64,000 nucleotides of DNA from Pseudonocardia abyssalis (lineage in GTDB: Bacteria > Actinomycetota > Actinomycetes > Mycobacteriales > Pseudonocardiaceae): NCBI RefSeq assembly GCF_019263705.2, contig NZ_JADQDK010000001.1:744001-808000 (forward strand), in the 5' to 3' direction. Positions within the stretch are counted from its first letter, which is position 1; every line of letters starts with the position of its first letter. Positions 11,801 through 19,473 of the stretch are shown piece after piece. Both the position numbers and the translations under genes were made by a program. The notes below the pieces were generated by a model, which worked only from the letters and a program-made list of their open reading frames with translations, searched no databases and had not been told where the DNA came from.

Positions 11801-14800
11801 GACGGCCCGGCGACGGCCGCGACGGCCGACGGGGCCGCGGTCGGGACGGACACGGGGGCCGTGGGCGTGGCAGGGGCGGGTGCGGTTGGAGTCGGCGCGG
11901 CGGCGATCGGCGCGGCGGGAACGGCAGCCACGGCCGCCGCCCCGCTCCGGATGATCGTCTCCCGCGTCGGCACCGGCAGCCGCGCGCGGTCGGTCTTCCC
12001 GTTGCCGGTGAGCGGCAGGGCGTCGATCGGCACGTAGACCGTCGGCACCATGTACTCGGGCAGGGTCAGCCGGACGGTCGCGTCGAGGTCGGTCTTCGCC
12101 GGCGTCCCGTCCGCCACGAGGTACGCGGTGAGCTGCGGTTCCCCGCGCCCCTCGAACGCCACGGCGACGACGACGGCCGCGGTGACGTCGGCCCGGCCCT
12201 CCAGCGCCCGCTCGATCTCGGCGGGCTCGATGCGGTTGCCCCGCACCTTGACCTGGGCGTCGGCGCGGCCGAGCCACTCCAGCGCGCCGTCGTCGTGCAG
12301 CCGGACCTGGTCGCCGGTGCGGTACTGACGCACCCCGGTGCGCGGGTGGTTCCCGAACACCTCCGCGGTGCGGGCGGGGCGGTGGGCGTACCCGCGGGCC
12401 AGGCCGACGCCGGAGACGAACAGGTCGCCGGTCCCGCCGGGCGCGACGGGACGCAGCTCCTCGTCGAGCACGTGCAGGGCGAGCCCGGGCAGCGGCTCGC
12501 CCAGCGGCAGGAAGCCACCGACCTCGCGCACCCGGTGGCACGACACCCAGATCGTCGCCTCGGTGGGCCCGTAGAGGTTCCACAGCGCGGCGGCCGGCCC
12601 GACGAGTCGCTGCGCCACCTGCGGCGGCAGCGCCTCGCCGCCGGACAGCACGGTCAGGCCGGGGTGCGGCGTCCAGCCGGTCTCCAGCAGGAGCCGCCAC
12701 ATGCTCGGCGTCGCCTGGGCGAAGTCGGTGCCGGTGGTGAGCTCGGCGAGGCGCTGCGGGTCGCGCGCCACCTCCCGCGACGCGAGCACGACGCAGCCGC
12801 CGACGGTCAGCGGCAGCAGCAGCTCCAGCAGCGAGATGTCGAAGGCGGACGTGGTGTGGGCGAGCACCCGGTCGCCCGCGGAGACGCCGAGCACCGGGCC
12901 GATGCCGCCGAGGAAGTTGCCCAGCGCGCCGTGCTCGATCTCGACGCCCTTGGGCTCGCCGGTCGAGCCGCTGGTGAACAGCACGTACGCGAGATCGTCG
13001 ACGGTCGGCACCGGCGGGCACGCCATCGCCGAGCCGTCGTTGCGCGGCACCGCGACGGCCGGGCCGAGCGCGCGGCCCAGCTCCAACGTGCGGGCGTCGG
13101 TGAGGACGAGCTCGGCGCGCGCGACCTCGACGTAGCGGGCGAGGCGCTCGCGCGGATAGGTCGGGTCGAGCGGGAGGAAGGCGGCGCCGGTGCGCAGGAC
13201 GCCCAGCATCGCGGGCAGCAGCTCGGGGCCGCGGTCGGTCATGATCCCGACGACGGACCCGGCGCCGACACCGGTGTCGTAGAGGTGCGCGGCGACGGCA
13301 TCGGCCCACGCGTCGAGCTCGGCGTAGGTCAGGGTGCGCTCGCCGCACCGGACGGCCGGGGCCGCCGGACGCAGGGTCGCGGCGGCCGTGAACTGCTCCA
13401 GCACGGTGGCGGTCGTCGCTCCGGCGGGGACGGGCTCGTCCACCGGGATCCCCGCGACGGCGATCCCGTCCCCGTGCAGCAGCGCGCGCAGCGCCGTCTC
13501 CTCGACCTCGTCGGCGAACTCCAGCGCGGCGTCGGAGTCCATCCAGGTCGCCCGGACGCACACCATCGGCGCCTCGCCGGGCACGCAGACCAGCGCGACC
13601 TCGGTGTCGGGGTCGATCGACGCCTCCTCGCCCGGTGCGCGCTCCAGCACCACGGCGCGGGTGAAGGTGGGGCCGTCGGTGCCGAGCGGGCGGGGGGCGA
13701 GGCCGCTGCGGATCTCCAGGTCGGCGGCGAAGCCGAGCTTCGCCCCCGCCTGCGCGACGGCGTCGGTGAGCGCCCGCGGGTCGGTGGCGTCGAAGCGCAC
13801 CGGCACCCGCAACGCGGCGAGACCGTGCGCGGCGTGGTGCCGGGCGAGCATCTCCGAGGTCGACCAGGCGACGTCGAACGCCCGCGCGCCGGTCCGCCGC
13901 GCGACGACCGCGAGGAACGCCTGGACGACGGTCCGGGTCTCCTCCGGCGACGACGGGCGGTAGGCCAGCTCGAACCGGCCGTAGTACGAGTCGGCGGCGG
14001 AGAAGTCCCGCGCGGGGACGGGCAGCGACACGACGTCGGCGAGGCGTCGGCGCCACCACGGCTCGTGGCGGCGCAGCGGGGCGACCGCGCCGGTGATCGC
14101 CGCGAGCTGCTCCGGCGACGCGGCGGGGAGCTTCGCCCCGGCCGTCAGCCCGAGGCGCTGGGCGGCGGCGCGACCGGACAGCGCGCTGCCGTCGGCGGCC
14201 AGGAACTCCCCGACGACGAGGTCGTCGTCGGGGGCCGACAGCGTGATCGAGCCCCCCGTGACGGACGCGACGATCGTGTCCGGTCGCCCGCCGGAGCGCC
14301 CGACGATGCGCATCTGCCGGGCGAACACCGCCCCCAGCGGCGTGACGAGCGCGGGCAGGCCCAGCGGGTTGGGGAACGAGCCGAAGTCCATCGCCTTCGC
14401 GGTGCGCTCGGCCTCGGCGGCCGAGCAGCCGGCGTGCACCAGCCCGCCGCCCGCCATCCGGTCGGCCTGCAGGAAGAAGCGCCGCTCGCGGCCGGAGGTG
14501 TCGACCGGGTCGGGCAGCTCGCCCGCGGCGAACCGGTCGGCGAGCTCGCCGAACAGCGCGATGCCGGCCTCGGCGGTCTCGTAGGTCAGGGACAGCCCGG
14601 TGGAGTGCGGCCGGATCGGGAACCAGCGCTCGGCCAGCACCGCGCCGGCGTCGACGGCCGCGGCCATCACGTGCCAGGTCGCGGCGTGGCGGCGCTCGCC
14701 GGCGTGGATCGCCCAGGCGGGGACGTGGCTGCCGGAGTAGGCGGGCAGCGGGCCGTCGTGGAAGTTGACCGCCGCCACCTGCGGCAGCGCGAGCACCTCC

Positions 14801-15036
14801 GGGGTGAGGATGCGGAAGTTGACCATGCTGAACAGCAGGTCGAACGGGGCGTCGGACAGGGCGGCGGCCAGGTCGCCGCGCGGGTCGAGGGCCGCGATGT
14901 CGTGCTCGGCGGCCCAGGCGAGGGCGGCGGGGTCGTCGGTGAACACCCCGCGGACGTCGGCCCCCGCGGCGAGGAGCCGGGCGCCGCACTGCGTCAGCAC
15001 CCGGGTCCCGCCGATGAGGTAGCAGCTCGCGCTCAC
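5869..15036 (-). CDS. Hybrid NRPS/PKS: formyltransferase-C remnant-A(Gly)-T-KS-DH-ACP-KS-AT
   Basis: 3055 residues. Domains in order: formyltransferase (1-270, NFHDGPLPAYSG near 90), condensation-like remnant without HHxxxDG (about 280-480), adenylation (about 500-1000, FTSGSTGEPKG near 685), carrier (FFDLGGDSANV near 1115), KS (1180-1590, DTACSSSM, EAHGTGT, NVGHLEPAAG), DH (1770-1980, H-x3-G-x4-P and D-x3-Q intact), ACP (LDSM near 2083), KS (2170-2585, DTLCSSSL) and AT (2690-2975, GHSVGE; HAFH motif predicts malonyl-CoA). The A-domain pocket read by eye is D-I-L-Q-L-G-L-I-W-K, the known glycine code. The predicted starter is therefore N-formylglycine made with 10-formyl-THF. The GTG start at 15036 overlaps the Rieske gene stop (GTGA). 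Longer in-frame starts up to 15318 would lie inside that gene. It ends within a DH domain continued by the next protein. Confidence 0.95.
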   Translation of the reverse strand: MSASCYLIGGTRVLTQCGARLLAAGADVRGVFTDDPAALAWAAEHDIAALDPRGDLAAALSDAPFDLLFSMVNFRILTPEVLALPQVAAVNFHDGPLPAYSGSHVPAWAIHAGERRHAATWHVMAAAVDAGAVLAERWFPIRPHSTGLSLTYETAEAGIALFGELADRFAAGELPDPVDTSGRERRFFLQADRMAGGGLVHAGCSAAEAERTAKAMDFGSFPNPLGLPALVTPLGAVFARQMRIVGRSGGRPDTIVASVTGGSITLSAPDDDLVVGEFLAADGSALSGRAAAQRLGLTAGAKLPAASPEQLAAITGAVAPLRRHEPWWRRRLADVVSLPVPARDFSAADSYYGRFELAYRPSSPEETRTVVQAFLAVVARRTGARAFDVAWSTSEMLARHHAAHGLAALRVPVRFDATDPRALTDAVAQAGAKLGFAADLEIRSGLAPRPLGTDGPTFTRAVVLERAPGEEASIDPDTEVALVCVPGEAPMVCVRATWMDSDAALEFADEVEETALRALLHGDGIAVAGIPVDEPVPAGATTATVLEQFTAAATLRPAAPAVRCGERTLTYAELDAWADAVAAHLYDTGVGAGSVVGIMTDRGPELLPAMLGVLRTGAAFLPLDPTYPRERLARYVEVARAELVLTDARTLELGRALGPAVAVPRNDGSAMACPPVPTVDDLAYVLFTSGSTGEPKGVEIEHGALGNFLGGIGPVLGVSAGDRVLAHTTSAFDISLLELLLPLTVGGCVVLASREVARDPQRLAELTTGTDFAQATPSMWRLLLETGWTPHPGLTVLSGGEALPPQVAQRLVGPAAALWNLYGPTEATIWVSCHRVREVGGFLPLGEPLPGLALHVLDEELRPVAPGGTGDLFVSGVGLARGYAHRPARTAEVFGNHPRTGVRQYRTGDQVRLHDDGALEWLGRADAQVKVRGNRIEPAEIERALEGRADVTAAVVVAVAFEGRGEPQLTAYLVADGTPAKTDLDATVRLTLPEYMVPTVYVPIDALPLTGNGKTDRARLPVPTRETIIRSGAAAVAAVPAAPIAAAPTPTAPAPATPTAPVSVPTAAPSAVAAVAGPSVTAGPPAERPGAALARILGEVLGVDPLGDEDNFFDLGGDSANVTIAATALGRELGVEVSPTAIFATGTPAKLVGLLGLDAESGAGPEPAPVPEPAAPQERSGDAVAIIGMACRFPGAATPDEFWANLAAGRTHVGDAPAGHRGWAGLWTEGDEVPSGWVDGVELFDAARFGISEREARRLDPLQRMLLEVTDEALESCGHDSRTLGRNTGVFVGTIASDFPEIVAASIGHADPHTATGTAISMLANRLSHTFDWTGPSSTVDTACSSSMVALQQAALQLRAGEIDAAVVGAANLILTPSKTRSFKRNGMLSPRGVCRAFDDGADGYVRGEGAGALVLKRLADAERDGDPVLAVVRGVAVNHTGASSGFLTAPSATAQTEVIRRALTAAGVPEGGLGYIEAHGTGTQLGDLIELEALHAVLGGAARASVAVGSVKTNVGHLEPAAGMAGLIKTVLALQAGSVPASANLEVPNSRFRFEESALFVPDRTVPWAGPRVAGVSSFGFGGVNGHVVLAGAPGVPDGVEGPGLLTLSAGSAESLHVLVERLVLLLRSPHCPPLAPLCAASRRRAPAAHRFACVVESLEQLEDKLMLFLAGARTSRSSYAGTAAPGTRRTAPLPVAGDRAALDLLARRFADGEDLAPDGARAGVRFPTAPHEPTRLWLEPAAPAAWTAPGEPDGTGGLVWSRLTEADEHVVLGEETLPGAAYPGKVAALLGRTAFGLEDITFRAIVRPPTRLTGRVDGAAVVFRDGSGAMTCDAELGSPADPRPDLVPPGLAGFTAVDLDRTYRSFERDGLRYGPGFRCVRELHTAPGQAVGTLEGGTDTEPVDARLLDGAFQVALAACGAQGLYVPFAVAQLSVLGPIPRRARVYARREGGGGDLVTASLVVLDGDRPVVQVHRMTWKRITAARTADGPAAAAGPTGATPATAGTPVQPGGANGTLVQPGGSNGTLVTGVGPGGPAGTAALVPPARRGPNLVEAVTHWVAESLEVDADDLEPDVPLQEQGLDSMLAVSLAQDLRARLGVEIPVTLVLEVGTIEALVEELRTEYGVTGAPSEPSEQEPAPEVVAAPEPAAPVRSLQVAAEPAPVTDRHDIAIVGMDGVFPGAADADALWDVLIGERDCLREVPAERWNLDEYYSDDATPGTVYLRRAGFVDDLTAFDAPFFRIAPNEAKWIDPQQRHLVQSAWRAMEDAGLSGRTEGRAVGVYVGASYQHYRDQVVGDVVQTAAGLGNHNAILANRVSYFLDLHGPSMTIDTLCSSSLVALHTAVRSLRDGECEAAVVAGVHMAMSPQYFQLGSRLRSFSPTGSSRAFDNDADGFVPGEGVVTMILKPLVDARRDGDRVHAVIKGTAVNHGGRTNGLTVPNSTAQHDVVTAALRDAGVEPDTIAMLEAHGTGTPLGDPIEVDGLTRAWRRHTDRTQFCAIGSLKTNIGHLEPAAGLAGLTKILLALRHETIPPTLHVDRPNDHIRFEETPFYPATGPVPWLRGGAPRRAALSAFGMGGVNAHVVIEEAPARETVAEIEGESHVLRLTAPTEDGVRALAGRYAEHVTGHPGTGLGDLTYTANTGRTPHRFRTAVVAGTRDELVAALGAVASGTTPVVKHSHRPAPPVTFLFTGQGSQYAGMGRALYATEPVFRDAIDECAQHLPGLTDLLHGERSAELTRTDHAQAGIVATQVALVRLLAAWGVRPDHVAGHSVGELTAAWAAGVLTLPDLLRLVAQRGAAMNAQPSTGSMAVVHADADATAAALAGFGDLEIAAHNSPTNTTVSGPAESLARFRAACAHPVTPLTVSHAFHSAAMAGAVEPFAEALAATTLRAPVIPFASTLTGALHTPESAADPRSYAEAIRRPVLFAPAVRALHEVAGDGHTWWEIGPHPVLAPLTGQLLAGVSRTAPTCRTTLHRTGGAAHLHQNLVAHHNGGATQVDLAGHHAGKPHRTVSAPTYPFDRRPLSALPSPTTDDEAGHPFFDRLFSRSEES

Positions 15037-16202
15037 GGCCGGGCCCCCTGCTCCCGCTCGGCCGGGGCGGTCTCGCGCGCCACCCAGGCGTCGATCTGGG
15101 CGACGACCTCCTCGTCGAGCGAGAGCTGACCCGGTGACCACATCGGGTTCGACAGGCCGCGGTGTGTGCGCTCGCACAGCTCCCAGTCCTCGTAGTTGGC
15201 CTTGTCCCACAGCGCGAACACGGCCTCGTGCGAGAAGTCCTCCTTCCTCGTCTCCGACGGGTGGAACAGCCAGAAGTGCCGCACCGTGCAGGTGCCCGGC
15301 CCCTCGGGCCACACCCACTGCGCCATCACGTAGTCGGCGGTGAAGCCGAACAGCAGGTTCGGCATGATCGTGATCCAGTTGATCTTCTGGAGGTCGCCCT
15401 CCGGCACGCTCGGGATCGGGGACCGGGCGCTCGTGCCGGTCATCGACACGGAGTTGTACTTGTCCCGGATGACCTGCCAGGCGCCGACGATGTCACCGGT
15501 CAGCTCGTAGGTGCCCGCGTCGTCGAAGTCGGTGACACGGTGCAGGTCCTTGTGCGCCGTCGGGAAGTGCAGGCTCTCGTTGACGTTGTGCGCCACCAGC
15601 TTCCAGTTCGACGCGACCGGGTAGTCCTTCCACTGGACGACCTCGAGGTCGGCCAGCTCGTAGGCCTCCGCGAACGCCCCGAACTCGCCGAGGGACTCGT
15701 CGAGGTCGGGGGCGTCCTCGGAGAAGGCGACGAACACGATGCCGAACCGGATCTCGGTCCGGATCGTGATGAGCCCGTTCTCCTCCCGGTCGAAGAAGTG
15801 GTCGAAGTACGTGCCGTTGTTGCTCTTCAGTCCGCCGTTGCGGTCGTAGACCCAGCAGTGGTAGAGGCAGACCACGCTCTGCCGCTTGCCCTGCGGCTCC
15901 TCCACCAGCTTGTACCCGCGGTGCCGGCAGTAGTTGTGGTAACCGCGGATCCCCTCGTCGCCGTGCATCAGGAGAACGGATCCCGTCCCGATGTCGAGGG
16001 TCGTGTACGACCCCTTCTCCGACAATCGGGAGACGTGGTCCACGGGCAGCCAGCGGCGGCCGTAGATCTGCGCCATCTCGCGGCGGTGCTGCTCCTCACC
16101 GGTGTAGAACTCGTGCGACCGACCGGTTCCGCCCGTCTCGAAGTAGGGCCGTTCCGGATCCTGGTCGCCGATGCGGTCGAACATGCTGGACGGGCTGGAC
16201 AT
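15033..16202 (-). CDS. Rieske non-heme iron oxygenase (choline monooxygenase-like alpha subunit)
   Basis: 389 residues, normal length for the family. The Rieske [2Fe-2S] ligands are seen as CRH and CLYHC near residues 90-115. The catalytic iron site shows the N-x-N-E-x2-H-x4-H pattern (NVNESLHFPTAH), as in the choline/carnitine monooxygenase branch, with a late Asp ligand in EDWELCERTHRGL. A separate reductase is expected but none is adjacent; the FprA homologue at 35.9 kb could serve, which is only a guess. A clear AGGAGA ribosome site precedes the ATG. The gene is translationally coupled to the NRPS/PKS by GTGA, so it most likely tailors the product or a precursor. The substrate cannot be read from sequence. 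Confidence 0.93.
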   Translation of the reverse strand: MSSPSSMFDRIGDQDPERPYFETGGTGRSHEFYTGEEQHRREMAQIYGRRWLPVDHVSRLSEKGSYTTLDIGTGSVLLMHGDEGIRGYHNYCRHRGYKLVEEPQGKRQSVVCLYHCWVYDRNGGLKSNNGTYFDHFFDREENGLITIRTEIRFGIVFVAFSEDAPDLDESLGEFGAFAEAYELADLEVVQWKDYPVASNWKLVAHNVNESLHFPTAHKDLHRVTDFDDAGTYELTGDIVGAWQVIRDKYNSVSMTGTSARSPIPSVPEGDLQKINWITIMPNLLFGFTADYVMAQWVWPEGPGTCTVRHFWLFHPSETRKEDFSHEAVFALWDKANYEDWELCERTHRGLSNPMWSPGQLSLDEEVVAQIDAWVARETAPAEREQGARP

Positions 16203-16244
16203 CGCGTTCTCCTAGAACGGTGGGAAAGGAGTGGAAAGGGGAGC

Positions 16245-17483
16245 TCAGGCGGTCGGGTCGTAGACGCGGCGGTCCTCGGGGAGACCGGCGTCGTCGTAGA
16301 GGGCCTGGAGCCCCTCGGCGGAGAAGATCGCGTCGTCGTCGACACCGCCGGCGATCCAGCCGAGCATCGTGGTGGTCCACGCGTCGGTCGCGGCGACGGC
16401 TTCGAGTACCGCCTGGAAGAACGGCGGGAGCTCGCCCAGCTCGGCGACGGTGGTCGTGTAGTCGTACATCACCGCGGTCTCCTCGTCGCGGGTCTTGGCG
16501 AACTCGGCCAGCGCCTCGTCCATCGGCCGCAGTCCGGCCAGGCCCTCGTGCACGCGCTCGGCGAGCTGCTCGGCGTGGATGAAGGAGTCGCTCATGCCCC
16601 AGCCGGTGAGCGGGTCCTTGTGGTAGCCGGCGTCGCCGACCAGCGCCCAGCCCGGGCCGAACGCCTGGCGGTAGAAGTTGTCGGGGTAGCGCATCGCGAT
16701 GAACGGGTCGGTGCGGGTCGCGTCGCGCAGCTGCCCGCCGATCGCGGGCAGGATCGCGTCGACGGTGGACTGGAAGTTGCCGGGCACGTCCTGGCGGAAC
16801 TCCTTGATCTGCGCCTTCGTCGCCATGACGCTGACCAGCGTGCCGCCGTTCGTCGGCCATGCCCCCGCCCAGCGCCCGTTCGTCCCGGTGTGGTGCTGGA
16901 GGCCGGCGCTGTCGACGCCCTCGAAGTAGGAGTAGTAGGCGGCGCCCGCAGCCGGGCGGACGTTGTAGAGCGGGGCCTCGACGCGCTTGGCCACCGTCGA
17001 GTGGGCCCCGTCGGCCCCGATCACGATCGGCGCGCGGAACTCCGTCTCCGGCCCGTCGCCGACGCGCCCGCGGACGCCGGCGACCGCACCGTCGGCCCAG
17101 ATCAGGTCGGACACGGTGAACGACTCGAGCACCTCGGCGCCCGCCCGGCGCGCGGCGTTCACGAGGATCTCGTCGAGCACGATCCGGCGCGGGCAGTAGA
17201 CCGCGTCGACGCCGTCGATCGGGTCGGCGAACCCGCTGAACGCGACCCCGCGGTGCGAGTAGCTCATGCGCCGCGCCGCGGGGGTGCCCGCGGCGACCAG
17301 CTCGTCGAGCAGGCCCCAGCTCTGCAGCCGCGCGACGCCCGCCTGGTGCATGTAGTGCGTCGAGACCGTGTCGCTCGGGAACGACGCGCGGTCGACCACC
17401 AGCACGCGGTGACCCTGCCGGGCGAGAAGCATGGCGAGCGGCGATCCGGCGCAGCGCGCCCCCACAACGATGGCGTCGTACAT
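16245..17483 (-). CDS. FAD-dependent monooxygenase / oxidoreductase
   Basis: 412 residues. An N-terminal dinucleotide-binding fold is seen in VVGARCAGSPLAMLLAR, followed by the DR strand end (VLVVDRASFP) and the late FAD motif GWALVGDAGYHKDPLTGWG around residue 290. These identify a group A flavoprotein of the geranylgeranyl-reductase/halogenase/aromatic hydroxylase superfamily. No halogenase WxWxIP motif is visible. It is the first gene of the minus-strand biosynthetic operon, 42 nt before the Rieske oxygenase, with a GAGGAG ribosome site before its ATG. It is probably a tailoring enzyme of the polyketide; the exact reaction is unknown. Confidence 0.9.
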   Translation of the reverse strand: MYDAIVVGARCAGSPLAMLLARQGHRVLVVDRASFPSDTVSTHYMHQAGVARLQSWGLLDELVAAGTPAARRMSYSHRGVAFSGFADPIDGVDAVYCPRRIVLDEILVNAARRAGAEVLESFTVSDLIWADGAVAGVRGRVGDGPETEFRAPIVIGADGAHSTVAKRVEAPLYNVRPAAGAAYYSYFEGVDSAGLQHHTGTNGRWAGAWPTNGGTLVSVMATKAQIKEFRQDVPGNFQSTVDAILPAIGGQLRDATRTDPFIAMRYPDNFYRQAFGPGWALVGDAGYHKDPLTGWGMSDSFIHAEQLAERVHEGLAGLRPMDEALAEFAKTRDEETAVMYDYTTTVAELGELPPFFQAVLEAVAATDAWTTTMLGWIAGGVDDDAIFSAEGLQALYDDAGLPEDRRVYDPTA

Positions 17484-17548
17484 GAACGTTCTCCTCTGCT
17501 GGAAACCCTGGGTGAGAGCTTCTTGGTACGCAGTCGCCGGGGCCGTCG

Positions 17549-17594
17549 CTGCTCAGATCTGAGCGTTCGGGGAGAAGTCGCACGGCTGCTCAGA
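17549..17594. promoter_or_regulatory. Candidate operator in the divergent promoter region
   Basis: The 190-nt gap between the FAD monooxygenase (minus) and accD (plus) holds a perfect 14-bp palindrome GCTCAGATCTGAGC at 17551-17564. A second copy of its left arm, CTGCTCAGA, lies at 17586-17594 (first copy 17549-17557). The arrangement suggests binding of a dimeric regulator controlling one or both divergent operons. The regulator is unknown. Confidence 0.5.
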
Positions 17595-17674
17595 ATTGCG
17601 CGGGAAGGGCCGCCGGCTGTCGTTACCTTCGCCCGGATCGACACGTATCTCGGACCGAGGGGAAGTGGCTGGTT

Positions 17675-19267
17675 ATGACGGCGACCGAGGATCGACCCGC
17701 ACTGCTGCAACCGTTGCCGCCGACCATGCAGGACCGGGTCCTGGACCTGGCCCGGCGGCGGGCCGAGGTGCTGGCGGGGCCGGGGGAGAAGGCGACCGAG
17801 GCGCAGCGGACGCGGCGCAAGCTGACCGTGCGGGAGCGCCTGGACCTGCTGTTCGACGAGGGCTCGTTCGTGGAGCTGGAGTCGATGCGCCGCCACCGCG
17901 CGACCGGGTTCGGGATGGAGGACCGGCGGCCGCCGACCGACGGCGTCGTCACCGGCTGGGGCACGATCGACGGCCGCGCCGTCTTCGCCTACGCCCACGA
18001 CTTCCGGATCTTCGGCGGTTCGCTCGGCGAGGCGCACGCGCAGAAGATCCACAAGGTGATGGACCTCGCCGAGACGGCGGGCGCCCCGCTGATCAGCCTC
18101 AACGACGGCGCCGGGGCCCGGATCCAGGAGGGCGTCACGGCGCTGGCGGGCTACGGCGGCATCTTCCGCCGCAACGTGCACGCGTCGGGCACGATCCCGC
18201 AGATCAGCGTGATGCTCGGCCCGTGCGCGGGCGGGGCCGCGTACTCACCGGCGCTCACCGACTTCGTCTTCATGGTCCGCGACATCTCGCAGATGTTCAT
18301 CACCGGCCCGGACGTCGTGCAGGCCGTCACCGGCGAGCAGATCAGCCACGACGCGCTCGGCGGCGCGGACGTCCACGGCGGCACCGGCGTCGCCACCTTC
18401 GTCTACGACGACGAGGTCACCTGCCTCGCCGACGTCCGCTACCTGGTGTCGATGCTGCCCTCGCACAGCGACGAGGCGCCGCCGGTCACCGGCTGCGCCG
18501 ACGACGTCGAGCGCAGCTGCGACCGGCTGCTCGAGCTCGTCCCGGCCGACCCGGCCAAGCTCTACGACGTCTGCGACGTCATCGCCGAGGTCGTCGACGA
18601 CGGGGAGTTCCTGGAGCTGCACGACAGCTGGGCCGCCAACGTCGTCTGCGCGCTCGCCCGGATCGACGGGCACGTCGTCGGTATCGTCGCGAACCAGCCC
18701 AAGGTGCTCGCCGGCGTGCTCGACATCCCGGCGTCGGAGAAGGCGGCCCGCTTCGTCCAGACCTGCGACGCGTTCAACATCCCGCTGGTCACGCTCGTCG
18801 ACGTGCCGGGGTTCCTGCCCGGCAGCGACCAGGAGCACGGCGGGATCATCCGGCACGGCGCCAAGCTGCTCTACGCCTACTGCGCGGCGACGGTCCCGCG
18901 GGTGCAGGTGATCCTGCGCAAGGCCTACGGCGGGGCGTACATCGTGATGGACTCGCGCTCGATCGGCTGCGACCTGTCCTTCGCCTGGCCCACCAACGAG
19001 ATCGCCGTGATGGGGGCGGAGGGCGCAGCCAACGTGATCTTCCGCCGCGAGATCCTGGCCGCCGAGGACCCGGTGGCGGCGCGGGCGGCGCGCACGGCCG
19101 AGTACCGCAGCGAGCTCGTGCACCCCTACTACGCCGCCGAGCGCGGCCTCGTCGACGACGTCATCGACCCGCGGGAGACGCGCACGGTCCTCGCCCGATC
19201 CCTGGCCGTGCTGCGCACCAAGCAGGCCCCCGTCTCGTGCCGCAAGCACGGGAACCCGCCGATCTGA
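17675..19267 (+). CDS. accD: Acyl-CoA carboxylase carboxyltransferase (beta) subunit
   Basis: 530 residues, the usual length of AccD5/PccB-type subunits, with both carboxyltransferase halves. Seen motifs include NDGAGARIQEG and GPCAGGAAYSPALTDF in the N-half, and VDVPGFLPGSDQEHGGIIRHG with RKAYGGAYIVM in the C-half. The enzyme transfers carboxyl from biotin to acetyl- or propionyl-CoA, giving malonyl- or methylmalonyl-CoA; substrate choice was not determined. No biotin carboxylase (alpha) gene lies in the window, so it must come from elsewhere. The next gene encodes the epsilon subunit with a TGATG overlap. Divergent transcription next to the PKS suggests extender-unit supply, an inference. 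Confidence 0.95.
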   Translation: MTATEDRPALLQPLPPTMQDRVLDLARRRAEVLAGPGEKATEAQRTRRKLTVRERLDLLFDEGSFVELESMRRHRATGFGMEDRRPPTDGVVTGWGTIDGRAVFAYAHDFRIFGGSLGEAHAQKIHKVMDLAETAGAPLISLNDGAGARIQEGVTALAGYGGIFRRNVHASGTIPQISVMLGPCAGGAAYSPALTDFVFMVRDISQMFITGPDVVQAVTGEQISHDALGGADVHGGTGVATFVYDDEVTCLADVRYLVSMLPSHSDEAPPVTGCADDVERSCDRLLELVPADPAKLYDVCDVIAEVVDDGEFLELHDSWAANVVCALARIDGHVVGIVANQPKVLAGVLDIPASEKAARFVQTCDAFNIPLVTLVDVPGFLPGSDQEHGGIIRHGAKLLYAYCAATVPRVQVILRKAYGGAYIVMDSRSIGCDLSFAWPTNEIAVMGAEGAANVIFRREILAAEDPVAARAARTAEYRSELVHPYYAAERGLVDDVIDPRETRTVLARSLAVLRTKQAPVSCRKHGNPPI

Positions 19268-19473
19268 TGGGAGCCCCGATGACGCCCGTACCGGACATCA
19301 GGATCGTCGCCGGCCACCCGAGCGACGAGGAGCTCGCGGCCGTCGTGGCGGTGCTGGGGACGCTGCTCGCCGCGCGGTCGGCGCCCGCGCCCACCCCGCC
19401 GCGGCACCGTGCGCGGCGGGCACGGGTCACGTGCACCGCGGTGCGCAGGCGCGCGGGTTCAGTCGTCGGATAG
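19267..19473 (+). CDS. accE: Acyl-CoA carboxylase epsilon subunit
   Basis: 68 residues from the ATG at 19267, which shares one base with the accD stop (TGATG). An in-frame ATG at 19279 is an alternative. The core PDIRIVAGHPSDEELAAVVA followed by an Arg-rich tail matches the small epsilon subunits that stabilise actinobacterial AccA-AccD complexes (family pattern x-G-x-P-S/T-D-E-E-L-A-A). Its last codons overlap the first heptamer of the SARP-type box upstream of crp, so that promoter starts within this gene's end. Confidence 0.85.
   Translation: MGAPMTPVPDIRIVAGHPSDEELAAVVAVLGTLLAARSAPAPTPPRHRARRARVTCTAVRRRAGSVVG

Noticed and set aside
10183..15129. Plus-strand frame of 1648 codons
   Set aside because: Antisense shadow of the NRPS/PKS caused by high third-position G/C; no domain motif.
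15037..15318. N-terminal extension of the NRPS/PKS
   Set aside because: It would overlap the Rieske gene by nearly 300 nt and has no formyltransferase homology; the GTGA start at 15036 fits.
17484..17674. SARP-type heptamers in front of the PKS operon or accD
   Set aside because: No GATAG-type heptamers with 11-bp spacing were found; only an unrelated palindrome is present.
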